Source: Udaeobacter sp046731855
Lineage (GTDB): Bacteria; Verrucomicrobiota; Verrucomicrobiia; Chthoniobacterales; UBA10450
Length of the DNA stretch: 38,941 nt
Reading direction: 5' to 3'
Assembly (NCBI GenBank): GCA_046731855.1
Contig: JBKPLX010000058.1
Span: 1-38,941 of the forward strand
A program made the translations under genes and the position numbers. This document shows, piece after piece, positions 25,122-34,186 of this stretch. The notes under the pieces are model-generated. The model worked only from the letters and a program-made list of their open reading frames with translations. It was not told the DNA's origin and did not search any database. The number at the start of each line of letters is the position of its first letter. Position 1 is the stretch's first letter.

Positions 25122-27103
25122 GCGTAAAAAAGCAACAGCGCCAGCAAACCGATCGCGATGACGCTGAGATATGTTCGGATTTGTCCCGAGTGCGCAGAGG
25201 ACATTAGGCGACCCAGACCGCGCGTGCCGGCGGTCGTCTCGTCTACTCCAGCGTTGATTCCGTGCTCATCAACACTTGCCGTGAAAGTTCCGAAGAGTTG
25301 ACCGATCGCACCGAAACCGCGCACCAAGCGATCCCAAAAATGACAGTCCATCCAATCGGACAGACGCGCGCTCATCCAACTGAACGCGACGACCGTATGA
25401 GCATAAAGTTCGTCGATCCACATCTTGTTTTCGAGAAACCGGAACAATTGTGGCTGCGCAAATTCGAGCGGATCAGTGTCGGCGGGACGCTGTCGATTTT
25501 GTACGCCAGCTTTGCGATACATCCAGATGCCCAGAGCAAAGCCCGCGCCAACAAGAACCAGCGAAAGAAAAAGCGTCGGCTGAATCAGGCGGGCAAACTC
25601 GAAGCGTGCAGGTTCGTCCGATAGATAGTCATGCAGCCAGGGCCATGCCGGCGTCAGGATTATGCTGAACAAAATTGCGCAACCCGCGAGGACGATTACA
25701 GGCATCGTCATAACTCGCGGGCTTTCATGGGCGTGCTGAGAGGCGGCACGCCGATCACCGAAGAAAACGTAGATGATTTGCCGCGTCATGTAGAGCGCGG
25801 TGAGGACGACGCCGGTCAGCAGAAAATAATAGGGCAAGCGGGAAACCGGCCAATGCGCGGTCACGTGCAGGATTTCCTCCTTCGTCCAGCCACCGGAAAA
25901 GAAAAGCGGCACGCCGCTGAGAGCCATCATGCCGATTGCATAGGTTGAAAAGGTGACTGGCATAAGCAGGCGCAGGCCGCCCATTTTCCGAATGTCCTGT
26001 TCGCCGTGGCAGCCGTGAATGACCGAGCCCGCGCCGAGAAACAACAGCGCCTTAAAAAAACCGTGCGCCAGCAGGTGCATCATCCCGGCGGCGACGCCGC
26101 CCACGCCGAGCGAAACCATCATCAAACCCAGTTGAGACACAGTCGAGTAAGCAAGGATGCGTTTGATGTCAGCCTGCGCCATTGCGATCAGCGCGGCCAT
26201 CAATGCCGTAGTCACGCCAATCCACACGACGACCGTAAGTGACGACGTCACCCCGTCGATTGCGCCTAACGAGAAGATCGGGTATACGCGTGCGACCAGA
26301 AAAACGCCGGCAGCAACCATTGTTGCGGCATGGATCAATGCGCTGACCGGAGTTGGGCCTTCCATCGCATCCGGCAACCAGACATGTAGCGGGAATTGTC
26401 CCGACTTGCCCACCGCACCACAGAAAATTAGAAGCGCAACAGATACGGCACTCGCGCCGAGCATGGCGAGACCAACATTTTCCAGACACCCGTTCCCACC
26501 ATCGTAAAAAAGAAGTGTACCGCTGCGGCCGTAGAGCCAGAGCAAACCAAGGAAAAAGCCCATGTCGCCGATGCGGGTGGTAATGAACGCTTTTTTTGCC
26601 GCGGCGGCGGCGCTCGGTCGCTCGATCCAGAACCCAATGAGCAAATAGGACGCCAAACCGACCAATTCCCAGCAGATAAACAGAAGAAGCAAACTGTTAG
26701 AAATAACGAGTCCGAGCATTGCGCCGGAGAAAAACGAAAGATAAGCGAAAAAGCGGACAAAATTTCTGTCGCCTGCCATATAACCGATGCTGAAGACGAA
26801 AATGCAAAGCCCGACCACCGTGACCATCATCAGCATCGCAGCTGCGAGCGGATCCAAAACCCATCCAAGACGCAATGCGTGATCGCCGAAGGTGAACCAT
26901 GTGAAATTGTGAACGGCGCGAAATCTGGGCACTTGTGTCGGCAGGAACGCAAAGAACGACATTACAAGCGTCGCGATTTGTCCGGCCACAGCCAGTGCGG
27001 CTGCGCCTTTGCGCCGAGCATTTGGCAAGCTCAAGATTGCCAACGAAGCCGCAAACGGCACGGCAGGGATCAACCAGAGATGATCGACGATCCAGCGGCT
27101 CAT
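25109..27103 (-). CDS. nuoL: NADH-quinone oxidoreductase subunit L
   Basis: This 664-aa distal antiporter-like subunit is longer than the usual 600-620. Conserved residues include E146 in CWELVGLASYLLIGFW and K233 in GKSGQFPLHVWLPDAMEGPTPVSAL. The C-terminal part has the lateral amphipathic helix that runs along the membrane arm, about residues 560-640 (from MWIDELYAH to SGQIRTYL), followed by a last membrane helix ending at the C-terminus. The lateral segment looks longer than in standard NuoL, which would fit an arm that must span an extra subunit. The ATG overlaps the nuoK stop as ATGA (27100-27103), and the 3' end overlaps nuoM by 13 bases. Confidence 0.95.
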   Translation of the reverse strand: MSRWIVDHLWLIPAVPFAASLAILSLPNARRKGAAALAVAGQIATLVMSFFAFLPTQVPRFRAVHNFTWFTFGDHALRLGWVLDPLAAAMLMMVTVVGLCIFVFSIGYMAGDRNFVRFFAYLSFFSGAMLGLVISNSLLLLFICWELVGLASYLLIGFWIERPSAAAAAKKAFITTRIGDMGFFLGLLWLYGRSGTLLFYDGGNGCLENVGLAMLGASAVSVALLIFCGAVGKSGQFPLHVWLPDAMEGPTPVSALIHAATMVAAGVFLVARVYPIFSLGAIDGVTSSLTVVVWIGVTTALMAALIAMAQADIKRILAYSTVSQLGLMMVSLGVGGVAAGMMHLLAHGFFKALLFLGAGSVIHGCHGEQDIRKMGGLRLLMPVTFSTYAIGMMALSGVPLFFSGGWTKEEILHVTAHWPVSRLPYYFLLTGVVLTALYMTRQIIYVFFGDRRAASQHAHESPRVMTMPVIVLAGCAILFSIILTPAWPWLHDYLSDEPARFEFARLIQPTLFLSLVLVGAGFALGIWMYRKAGVQNRQRPADTDPLEFAQPQLFRFLENKMWIDELYAHTVVAFSWMSARLSDWMDCHFWDRLVRGFGAIGQLFGTFTASVDEHGINAGVDETTAGTRGLGRLMSSAHSGQIRTYLSVIAIGLLALLLFYAWLA

Positions 27104-27414
27104 CCTTTGAGCTGGTCCAGGTGGTCGACGTTTGTTGTGCGATAGTGCCGATAGACAGCGATTACCAGCGCGAGACCGACTGCCGCTTCAGCCGCAGCAA
27201 TGGCGATTGAAAAAATCGCGATCATAACCCCTATCGGTGGCTGCGATTGTGGGCTGAAACGCCAAAACGCGATGAAATTGAGGTTTGCTGCAGCAAGCAT
27301 CATCTCGATCCCAATCAGAATAAAGATGGCGTGACGACGACTCAGGGCCGCAAGCAGGCCTGCCGAAAACAGGGCGGCGGAAACAATGAGGAAGACTTGG
27401 AGCGTCGGTGTCAC
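27100..27414 (-). CDS. nuoK: NADH-quinone oxidoreductase subunit K
   Basis: This 104-aa subunit has three membrane helices. It has both conserved membrane glutamates of the family: one in LIGIEMMLAAANLNF, the other in IAAAEAAVGLALVIAVYR. The GTG start at 27412-27414 overlaps the nuoJ stop as GTGA and is preceded by GGAGG inside nuoJ. A longer frame from 27480 would add an unlikely hydrophilic leader, so it is rejected. It overlaps nuoL by ATGA. Confidence 0.93.
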   Translation of the reverse strand: MTPTLQVFLIVSAALFSAGLLAALSRRHAIFILIGIEMMLAAANLNFIAFWRFSPQSQPPIGVMIAIFSIAIAAAEAAVGLALVIAVYRHYRTTNVDHLDQLKG

Positions 27415-27893
27415 CGCTTCTCCTCCATCACGAGAACCAGTGCGCCAATCAACGCAGCGGTAAGAAGAAGTCCCACGCATTGCAATGGCCAGACATAAGT
27501 GGTCATCAACGCTTCACCGATTCGTTTGACAGTCAGTGCTCGAATGTGTGGGGCGACAATCGCAACCGACTGCGTCTTAAGGATCGCCCATGTCAAACCG
27601 CCAAACACAGCAACTGCAAGGAATGCCCCGCTCCAGTTAGCACCGCGATCTTTTCCCACATCACGCCGGGTTAGAAGAATTGTAAAAACAATTAGTACCG
27701 CGACCGCGCCGATGTAGACGAATATCAGAACCAGACCGACAAATTCCGCGCCCAGCACAAAGAAGAGCGCAGCCACGCCCACAAGCGCCGCAGCAAAACT
27801 CAGCGTCGCGTGCATGAGCTTTTGCAGGGTGGCGGCGGCCAACGCAGCAGCGAGCGTCAGGATAGCGATGATAACGACCGCTGCGCTGTTCAT
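27411..27893 (-). CDS. nuoJ: NADH-quinone oxidoreductase subunit J
   Basis: This 160-aa membrane subunit has about five helices. Helix 3 has the usual Gly/Tyr-containing segment (VGLVLIFVYIGAVAVLIVF) with the pi-bulge region important for coupling. ATG 27891-27893 overlaps the nuoH stop as ATGA. The frame stays open to 28046, but that extension reads as out-of-frame nuoH. In standard nuo operons nuoI lies between nuoH and nuoJ; here nuoJ follows nuoH directly. Confidence 0.92.
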   Translation of the reverse strand: MNSAAVVIIAILTLAAALAAATLQKLMHATLSFAAALVGVAALFFVLGAEFVGLVLIFVYIGAVAVLIVFTILLTRRDVGKDRGANWSGAFLAVAVFGGLTWAILKTQSVAIVAPHIRALTVKRIGEALMTTYVWPLQCVGLLLTAALIGALVLVMEEKR

Positions 27894-29116
27894 TCGGCGA
27901 AACGGTAAACGCGGGGAGCGAATTTCCTTCGCGTGTCGAGCAAGATCGATAGGGCAGTGTACACAACGACTATCACGAACAGCGACCACAGCCAGCCACG
28001 CAAGCCGCGACCTGAATAATGCCAGACAGCCGCTGCGATGACGCAAGCAAAAGACATCGGCAATATGAATTTCCAGGCGAAATTCATAATTTGATCAATC
28101 CGCGTGCGCGGCAATGTTCCGCGGAGCCAGATGTAAACGAAGAGCAGCGCGCTCAGCTTCGCGAAAAACCAGACGTAAGAGGGTATAAATTCCAGAGCCC
28201 GCACAGGCGAATGCCAGCCACCGAGAAACAACGTCGCGGCGAGCCCAGTGATGGCGAACATCCCGATGTATTCCGCCATGAAGAATGTTGCGTACTTGAA
28301 ACCGGAATATTCGGTCATGTGGCCCGCGACGATTTCCGATTCACCTTCGGGCACATCGAATGGAGTGCGATTTGATTCCACCAAGCCGGAGACAAAGAAC
28401 AAAATGAACGCAGTTGCGCCCCACGGCGTGAAGACGAACCAGCGCGGCACAACGCCAAGCGTGTACTCGGCTTGCGCGGCAACAATCCGATCAGGAGTCA
28501 GCGAGCCGACGACCATCACCACCGGAAGCACAGTAATGATCAGCGGCAGCTCGTAGCTAATCATCTGCGCTATCGCGCGCATCGCGCCGAGCATCGAAAA
28601 TTTGTTATTGCTTCCCCAACCCGCCATGAAGACCGCAAGCTCCGTTGTTGATCCAACCGCAAAAAAGAAAAGGATGCCACCGTCGATTGTAAACGGCGTC
28701 ATGTTACGGCCATAGGGGATTACCCCAAGGGCCAGAATCGCCGCAGCAGCAATGAGAATTGGAGCCAGGAAGTGCACAAGTTTGTCCGCGCGCGCCGGGA
28801 CAATGTCTTCCTTGATCAACATCTTGATACCGTCGGCCACCGGCTGCAAAAGCCCGAATGGTCCAACGCGATTGGGGCCGTAGCGATTTTGTATTCGGCC
28901 AAGAATCTTCCGCTCCAGCACCGACATGAGCGCGAACAGCGTCAGGAATACAGCGAGGAGCGCGAAAATATTAATCAAACTCGATGCGATCTGGACAACC
29001 CATCCGGGAGCAGGAATTAGCCACGACAGGAGCCATTGCTTTCCATTAACAAAGATCTGATCGACAGACTTGCTCACGTTGGGATGAAGAAAACCGTCAA
29101 TTGATTGGTTAATCAA
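27890..29116 (-). CDS. nuoH: NADH-quinone oxidoreductase subunit H
   Basis: This 408-aa subunit, with about eight or nine helices, forms the quinone-binding junction between the peripheral and membrane arms. It carries the family signatures ERKILGRIQNRYGPNRVGP near residue 70 and SGLVESNRTPFDVPEGESE near residue 245, plus WLRGTLPR close to the C-terminus. The length is somewhat above the common 330-350, from N- and C-terminal extensions. The only reasonable start is TTG 29114-29116. It is the first gene of this nuo segment, divergent from lptD; nuoA-G and nuoI must be elsewhere. The 114-bp gap to the lptD ATG should contain its promoter, but I see no clear one. Confidence 0.95.
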   Translation of the reverse strand: MINQSIDGFLHPNVSKSVDQIFVNGKQWLLSWLIPAPGWVVQIASSLINIFALLAVFLTLFALMSVLERKILGRIQNRYGPNRVGPFGLLQPVADGIKMLIKEDIVPARADKLVHFLAPILIAAAAILALGVIPYGRNMTPFTIDGGILFFFAVGSTTELAVFMAGWGSNNKFSMLGAMRAIAQMISYELPLIITVLPVVMVVGSLTPDRIVAAQAEYTLGVVPRWFVFTPWGATAFILFFVSGLVESNRTPFDVPEGESEIVAGHMTEYSGFKYATFFMAEYIGMFAITGLAATLFLGGWHSPVRALEFIPSYVWFFAKLSALLFVYIWLRGTLPRTRIDQIMNFAWKFILPMSFACVIAAAVWHYSGRGLRGWLWSLFVIVVVYTALSILLDTRRKFAPRVYRFAE

Positions 29117-29230
29117 GACAGAACGCGCGATGATCTCGCTTCAAAACGGCTGATGCTTATTGCCGCCCTATTGCGTGGAGCGCTTTTAGCTTTGCAGGGA
29201 AGCTCTGGCGCGGTACGTTCGGCGTGCGCC

Positions 29231-31471
29231 ATGCGAACGCTGGTCTTGTTGATCGCCACTCTTTTGGCGAGTGCCGCTTTGATCCAGGGAGAGATCAAGA
29301 CCCCGGAGAATGCCCCGATTGAAATCACTTCCACAGGGGAAACGACGTACGAAAACGGCCTGGCCACAGCGCGCGATAATGTCGCGATTCATATTGGCAA
29401 CACAGATATTTATGCCGATTATGCGCAGTACAATCCCACAACACACGACGTGGAGCTGAGGGGCCACGTGCGAATCTATCGGGATACGAGCCTGTATATC
29501 GCCGAAAGCGGCATTTACAATACCGAGACAAAGAAAATCCGGGCAGCAAAAGGGCGGACAGAGGATCAGCCATATTTTCTGGCTGGCCAAAACGTAACTT
29601 CAATTTCCGATAATGGTTACCTGATACAGGATGGAACTTTTACCACGCACGATTCGCCGAAGCCCGATTTCCATCTTCACGCTCGAAGAATTCGTGTTTA
29701 TGAGAAAGATCGTGTGATTTTTCTGAATGTGACCGCATACGTGGGAAACGTGCCGATCTTTTGGTGGCCTTACTTGTATCAATCACTCGACCAAGCGTTT
29801 AGTTTTAGTATTTCACCAGCGTACTACAGTATTTGGGGACCATCGCTTCTCACTCAGGTGACGTTCCCGATCACGGACAACATCGAGGCGCGCCTCCGGC
29901 TTAATTACTATGGTCGCCGTGGGCTGGGCCTCGGCTTTGAGCCAATTATTAATTATGGGAAAGACCAAAGCAGTACGGCGAAGATAAAAACTTTTTACAT
30001 TCAGGATCAAAACCCCAACCTGAATCAAACCGCTCTGATACGACAGGACGTTCCTACCGGGCGATACCGGCTTACCCTGGAAGATCAGACGAATTTTACG
30101 GATGACATTTATGGCATCGCCAATCTGACCAAGCTGAGTGACCAATACGTGATGCAGGACTTCTTCCAGGGTGAGTTTCGCATCGATCCTGTTCCGGATA
30201 ACGTTCTCGCGGTGGCGAAGACAGATTCCTTTTATACTCTGACCGCCATCGAGCGTTTTCAGGCAAATCAATTTTTCACGACAACAGAACGTTCGCCTGA
30301 AGTTGTATTGGACATTAAACGCCACGGCCTTTTTGGCGGACCCATCTTTTACGAGGGCGAAACTGGCTTTGCTAATTTGCGGCTACAGTTCCCTGAGGGT
30401 GCAGGTTTCGAGAATTATGGCACCTATCGTTTCGATACATTCCATCAACTAACTTATCCAAACACATACTTTGGGTGGCTCTCAATCGTGCCACGAGTTG
30501 GCTATCGCGGAACCTATTATGGCAAGACATGGGACCTGGGATCGACCGTCTTCGTACCACCATCAAACCCGCTTGAACCTAACTTCATTCTGCCGCCGCC
30601 AACGCTGGCTAATCCAGTCAAGTTTGATGGAGACACATTTCGCTCGGTCTTCGACACAGGTGCCGAAGCTTCATTCAAGATCTCACGCACGTGGGAGAAT
30701 GTGCAAAGCCGCGCGTTCGGGCTGGACGGACTCATGCACGTTATTCAACCGTTCACGGACTTTTCCTACGTGAAAGAGGACGGGCCTAATCCAACGGCAG
30801 TTTTGGGGTTCGACCGGTTTCTACCTTCGACTCAGCCGCGGGCGCTTGACTTTCCGCAGTTCACCACCATCGACTCGATCGATGATTGGACGGTGTGGCG
30901 GGTCGGCGTTCGGAACCGCCTGGAAACGCGACGCGACGACAGAACAATGACCTGGCTTGAAGTCGACAGCTTCGTTGATGTTCAATTCGACAACCCTTAC
31001 CAGCCCACAGATTACTCAAACCTCGTCAACAACGTCCGCTTTATACCACTGCCCTGGATGTCCCTCTCAGTTAACTCTCAAGTGCCGGCTTTCGCCAAAG
31101 GATTTACGGAAGTAGATACGATCGCGAGCGTTCAACCGGTAGCCAACCTGCAATTAAGCGTTGCGCATCGGTATTTGAACGGTAATCCCTTTTTCCAGGA
31201 CAGTAGTTTGTTCGTCGTTGGTGGGTATTATCGCCTCAATGATAATTGGGGCGTTGGAGTTCAGGAACAATATGAAGCCACCACTGGCCTCCTTGAAGAA
31301 CAGCGCTACGCGGTTTACCGCGATCTCACCTCTTGGGTGGCCTCGTTCGGAGGAGTCATACGGGATAACTCTGGAGTGAAGGAATACGGTCTACTTTTTA
31401 CCGTAACGCTCAAAGCCTTTCCGAAATTTGGATTCGATTTGAACTTCGATCCCTCGTCTCAAGGAGAATGA
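29231..31471 (+). CDS. lptD: LPS-assembly outer-membrane protein LptD
   Basis: This protein of about 746 aa begins with a signal peptide (MRTLVLLIATLLASAALIQG). An OstA/LptA-type beta-jellyroll domain follows, roughly residues 25-150: NVAIHIGNTDIYADYAQY, then VELRGHVRIYRD. After it comes a large barrel domain rich in aromatic, alternating strands. The order matches LptD, which inserts lipopolysaccharide into the outer leaflet with LptE. The mature part contains no cysteine, so the disulfides that mature E. coli LptD cannot form. The open frame extends to TTG 29105; ATG 29231 was chosen because it begins the signal peptide. It is divergent from nuoH. LptE is not visible nearby. Confidence 0.85.
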   Translation: MRTLVLLIATLLASAALIQGEIKTPENAPIEITSTGETTYENGLATARDNVAIHIGNTDIYADYAQYNPTTHDVELRGHVRIYRDTSLYIAESGIYNTETKKIRAAKGRTEDQPYFLAGQNVTSISDNGYLIQDGTFTTHDSPKPDFHLHARRIRVYEKDRVIFLNVTAYVGNVPIFWWPYLYQSLDQAFSFSISPAYYSIWGPSLLTQVTFPITDNIEARLRLNYYGRRGLGLGFEPIINYGKDQSSTAKIKTFYIQDQNPNLNQTALIRQDVPTGRYRLTLEDQTNFTDDIYGIANLTKLSDQYVMQDFFQGEFRIDPVPDNVLAVAKTDSFYTLTAIERFQANQFFTTTERSPEVVLDIKRHGLFGGPIFYEGETGFANLRLQFPEGAGFENYGTYRFDTFHQLTYPNTYFGWLSIVPRVGYRGTYYGKTWDLGSTVFVPPSNPLEPNFILPPPTLANPVKFDGDTFRSVFDTGAEASFKISRTWENVQSRAFGLDGLMHVIQPFTDFSYVKEDGPNPTAVLGFDRFLPSTQPRALDFPQFTTIDSIDDWTVWRVGVRNRLETRRDDRTMTWLEVDSFVDVQFDNPYQPTDYSNLVNNVRFIPLPWMSLSVNSQVPAFAKGFTEVDTIASVQPVANLQLSVAHRYLNGNPFFQDSSLFVVGGYYRLNDNWGVGVQEQYEATTGLLEEQRYAVYRDLTSWVASFGGVIRDNSGVKEYGLLFTVTLKAFPKFGFDLNFDPSSQGE

Positions 31472-31557
31472 GCGACAGCGCACGAATAATACCAGACGAC
31501 CCGGACCTATTCGGCCACTTGTGCTGCGGCTAATTCGCCAGCACCATTCCGTCAATC

Positions 31558-32871
31558 ATGGATCTTGCAATCATCGGTTCCGGTTATGTTGGCCTTGTGA
31601 CCGGCGCCTGTTTCGCCGATGTCGGGCATAACGTCATATGCGTCGATAACGACGCGCAAAAAATCAAGCAACTGCAAGCCGGTGAGGTACCAATTTATGA
31701 ACCCGGGCTTGAAGAAATAATTCATCGCAATGTGTCAGCTCACCGGTTGCGTTTCACCGGCAGCATAGAGGAGGGCGTGAAGAATTCGCAGATTGTTTTC
31801 ATCGCCGTTCCTACGCCACAACAGCCGGATGGCGATGTCGATCTTAGCTTTCTGGAGAAAGTCGCTCGTGAAATCGCAGGGGTCTTGACCGATTACCGGG
31901 TGATTGTCGACAAGAGCACCGTCCCTGTAAAAACCGGCGAAAAAGTGGCTGAATCAATCAAAAGGTATAACCGCCATGGCGCGGACTTCGACGTGGTCAG
32001 TAATCCTGAGTTTCTGCGCGAAGGTTGCGCAGTAGCCGACCTGATGAAGCCTGATCGCATTGTGATCGGAGCTCAAAGTGAACGCGCCATTGACCTCATG
32101 AAGAAGATTTATGAGCCATTTATGGCGCCTATCCTGGTGACCGACATCAATAGCGCCGAGCTTATCAAGCATTGCGCTAATTCATTCCTGGCGCTGAAGA
32201 TTTCGTATATCAATGCAGTCTCGGCGATTTGCGAGGCCAGCGGCGCCGATGTTGAAAAAGTCGCCGATGGAATCGGGATGGATCACCGAATCGGCCGCGA
32301 TTTTCTTAATGCTGGAATTGGATACGGCGGTTCCTGTTTTCCCAAGGATATCGCTGCCTTCATCACAATCAGCGAGCGGATTGGTGTTCCGTTTAATTTA
32401 CTTAAGGAAGTGCAGCGCATTAACAGTGCCCAGAAGGAGCGTTTTCTAAAAGAGATTCGGGAAACACTGTGGGTGTTGCGGGAAAAACGAATAGCAGTGT
32501 GGGGTCTCACATTCAAACCCGATACAGACGATCTTCGTTCGTCTGTGGCAATAGAACTGGTGGCAGACCTGCTTCGAGAAGGAGCACATGTCATTGCCTA
32601 CGACCCAAAGGGAATGCAGAAAGCCCGCGCTATCAAAGCGATTGCCGACGCGGAATTTGCATCATCGGCCCTTGAAGCAGTGACCGATGCCGAAGCGCTG
32701 ATCATCGCCACGGAGTGGAACGAATTCGCCAACGTGGACGCCGCAGTAGTCAAAGAAAAAATGAGAACGCCGATCGTCTTTGACGGGCGAAATTTGTTAG
32801 ACCCTGAAACGATGGGCCGCCTGGGCTTTCATTATTATTCGATTGGACGCACCAGCGTAAAACCGCAATAG
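31558..32871 (+). CDS. ugd: UDP-glucose 6-dehydrogenase
   Basis: This 437-aa enzyme oxidises UDP-glucose (or a related UDP-sugar) to the uronate with two NAD+. The N-terminal Rossmann motif is IGSGYVGLVTGACFAD at residues 6-21. FIAVPTP and NPEFLREG lie in the first domain. The catalytic cysteine is C260 in GYGGSCFPKD, and the C-terminal domain has TFKPDTDDLRSS. Length and motifs are standard for the TuaD/Ugd group. It lies between lptD and rsmB, all on the plus strand. The uronate probably feeds LPS or exopolysaccharide synthesis; this is inferred from the reaction. Confidence 0.95.
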   Translation: MDLAIIGSGYVGLVTGACFADVGHNVICVDNDAQKIKQLQAGEVPIYEPGLEEIIHRNVSAHRLRFTGSIEEGVKNSQIVFIAVPTPQQPDGDVDLSFLEKVAREIAGVLTDYRVIVDKSTVPVKTGEKVAESIKRYNRHGADFDVVSNPEFLREGCAVADLMKPDRIVIGAQSERAIDLMKKIYEPFMAPILVTDINSAELIKHCANSFLALKISYINAVSAICEASGADVEKVADGIGMDHRIGRDFLNAGIGYGGSCFPKDIAAFITISERIGVPFNLLKEVQRINSAQKERFLKEIRETLWVLREKRIAVWGLTFKPDTDDLRSSVAIELVADLLREGAHVIAYDPKGMQKARAIKAIADAEFASSALEAVTDAEALIIATEWNEFANVDAAVVKEKMRTPIVFDGRNLLDPETMGRLGFHYYSIGRTSVKPQ

Positions 32872-32886
32872 CTGTCCTTCCAGAAT

Positions 32887-34140
32887 ATGGCGCGGCTTTC
32901 TGCTCGCCGAATCGCGCTCAAGGCGCTGCGGACATGGCGAAAAGAAAGGCGGTTTGCCGACTCGATTGTCTCGGACCTTCTCGCAAAAGCCGAGTTGACT
33001 GATTCGGATCGCGCGTTCGCGTTGGGACTCGTTTACGGCATCCTGCGTAATTTAACGTTGCTGGATTTTTGGATCGGCTCCCTACGCGCTTCAAGAGTGG
33101 ATGTCGATCTTCGTGATGTTCTGCGCCTGGGATTGTATCAGCTTTTCCTCCTCAAGACAGCTCCACACGCAGCGGTCCATGAGACTGTCGAGCTCGTCCC
33201 ACAAAGCCAACGACCGATCGTTAACGGCATGCTTCGCGCCGCGATCCGGCGGCAGAGCGAGTTGCTTGCACGTGCCGATGCAGAGCCTCTGTTTGTTCGA
33301 GCCTCGCATCCGCAATTTGTTGTCGAGCGCTGGCAGCGGAATTTCGGCGCCCAACACACAGACGAACTCTGCAAATGGAACAATCTTCCCGCACGCCTCT
33401 ATGGACGAATCAATCAAATAAGAATCGACCGCGAAGAATTCCTCCGACTTTATCCGGACTCGCGACGGGTGGCGCCCAATCCAGAGTTCGTTGAATTTGA
33501 TCGGTTGCCGACAGGCGCTTTCAGGCAAGGCCACTGCTACATTCAGGATCCAAGCACCGCAATTGCCTGTCAGATTCTGAGTCCCCGGGCTGGAGAAAAG
33601 ATCCTCGACGCATGCGCCGCTCCCGGGGGGAAAACCGGTTACATCGCTCAACTAATGGAAAACCGGGGAACAGTCATCGCGTGCGATCGCGACTCAGAGC
33701 GATTGCAGACCTTGAAAGAGAACATGGCGCGCCTCGGCGTTGGGATCGTTCATGTTTTTCATCACGATTGGACACGCTCTCACGTCCCTGCAGAGATCGC
33801 TTCCATTGCACCATTCCATCGCATCCTGTTTGATGCGCCTTGCAGTAATACCGGAGTAATGCGGCGACGCGTGGATGTCAGGTGGCGATTACGACCAGGC
33901 GATTTCGCCCACATGCAAAAGCGGCAGCTCGAAATGGTTCACGCGCTGATCCCATTATTAGCACCGAAGGGTGTGCTTGTTTACAGCACCTGCAGCCTTG
34001 AGCCGGAAGAGAATGAACAGGTCGTGCGCCGAATTCTCAATAGTTCACCGGCCCTGCGCCTTATTGAAGAGAAACGCTCGCTTCCCTTTCGAGACGGTTT
34101 GGATGGCGCATTTGCAGCGAAGTTTATCCGGACTGCATAG
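32887..34140 (+). CDS. rsmB: 16S rRNA (cytosine967-C5)-methyltransferase
   Basis: This 417-aa enzyme has an N-terminal NusB-like helical domain (residues about 1-135), then an RsmB/Nop2-type SAM methyltransferase domain. SAM motif I is DACAAPGGKT. The two cysteines of the m5C mechanism are C319 in DAPCSNTGVMRRRVDVRW and C369 in YSTCSLEPEENEQVV. The usual Gly after PCS is Asn here. The start ATG lies 15 bases after ugd, so co-transcription is likely. Confidence 0.93.
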   Translation: MARLSARRIALKALRTWRKERRFADSIVSDLLAKAELTDSDRAFALGLVYGILRNLTLLDFWIGSLRASRVDVDLRDVLRLGLYQLFLLKTAPHAAVHETVELVPQSQRPIVNGMLRAAIRRQSELLARADAEPLFVRASHPQFVVERWQRNFGAQHTDELCKWNNLPARLYGRINQIRIDREEFLRLYPDSRRVAPNPEFVEFDRLPTGAFRQGHCYIQDPSTAIACQILSPRAGEKILDACAAPGGKTGYIAQLMENRGTVIACDRDSERLQTLKENMARLGVGIVHVFHHDWTRSHVPAEIASIAPFHRILFDAPCSNTGVMRRRVDVRWRLRPGDFAHMQKRQLEMVHALIPLLAPKGVLVYSTCSLEPEENEQVVRRILNSSPALRLIEEKRSLPFRDGLDGAFAAKFIRTA

Positions 34141-34186
34141 CATCAGCGGGTTGCGTCGGGCGAGGCTGGTGGAATGATAAGAGCCT

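Noticed and set aside
27894..28046. Longer nuoJ starting at 28046
   Set aside because: The extension is Arg/Cys-rich out-of-frame nuoH sequence, and ATG 27893 gives the family's normal N-terminus with an ATGA overlap.
29105..29230. Longer lptD starting at TTG 29105
   Set aside because: It would overlap nuoH and place 42 residues before a clear signal peptide that starts at ATG 29231.
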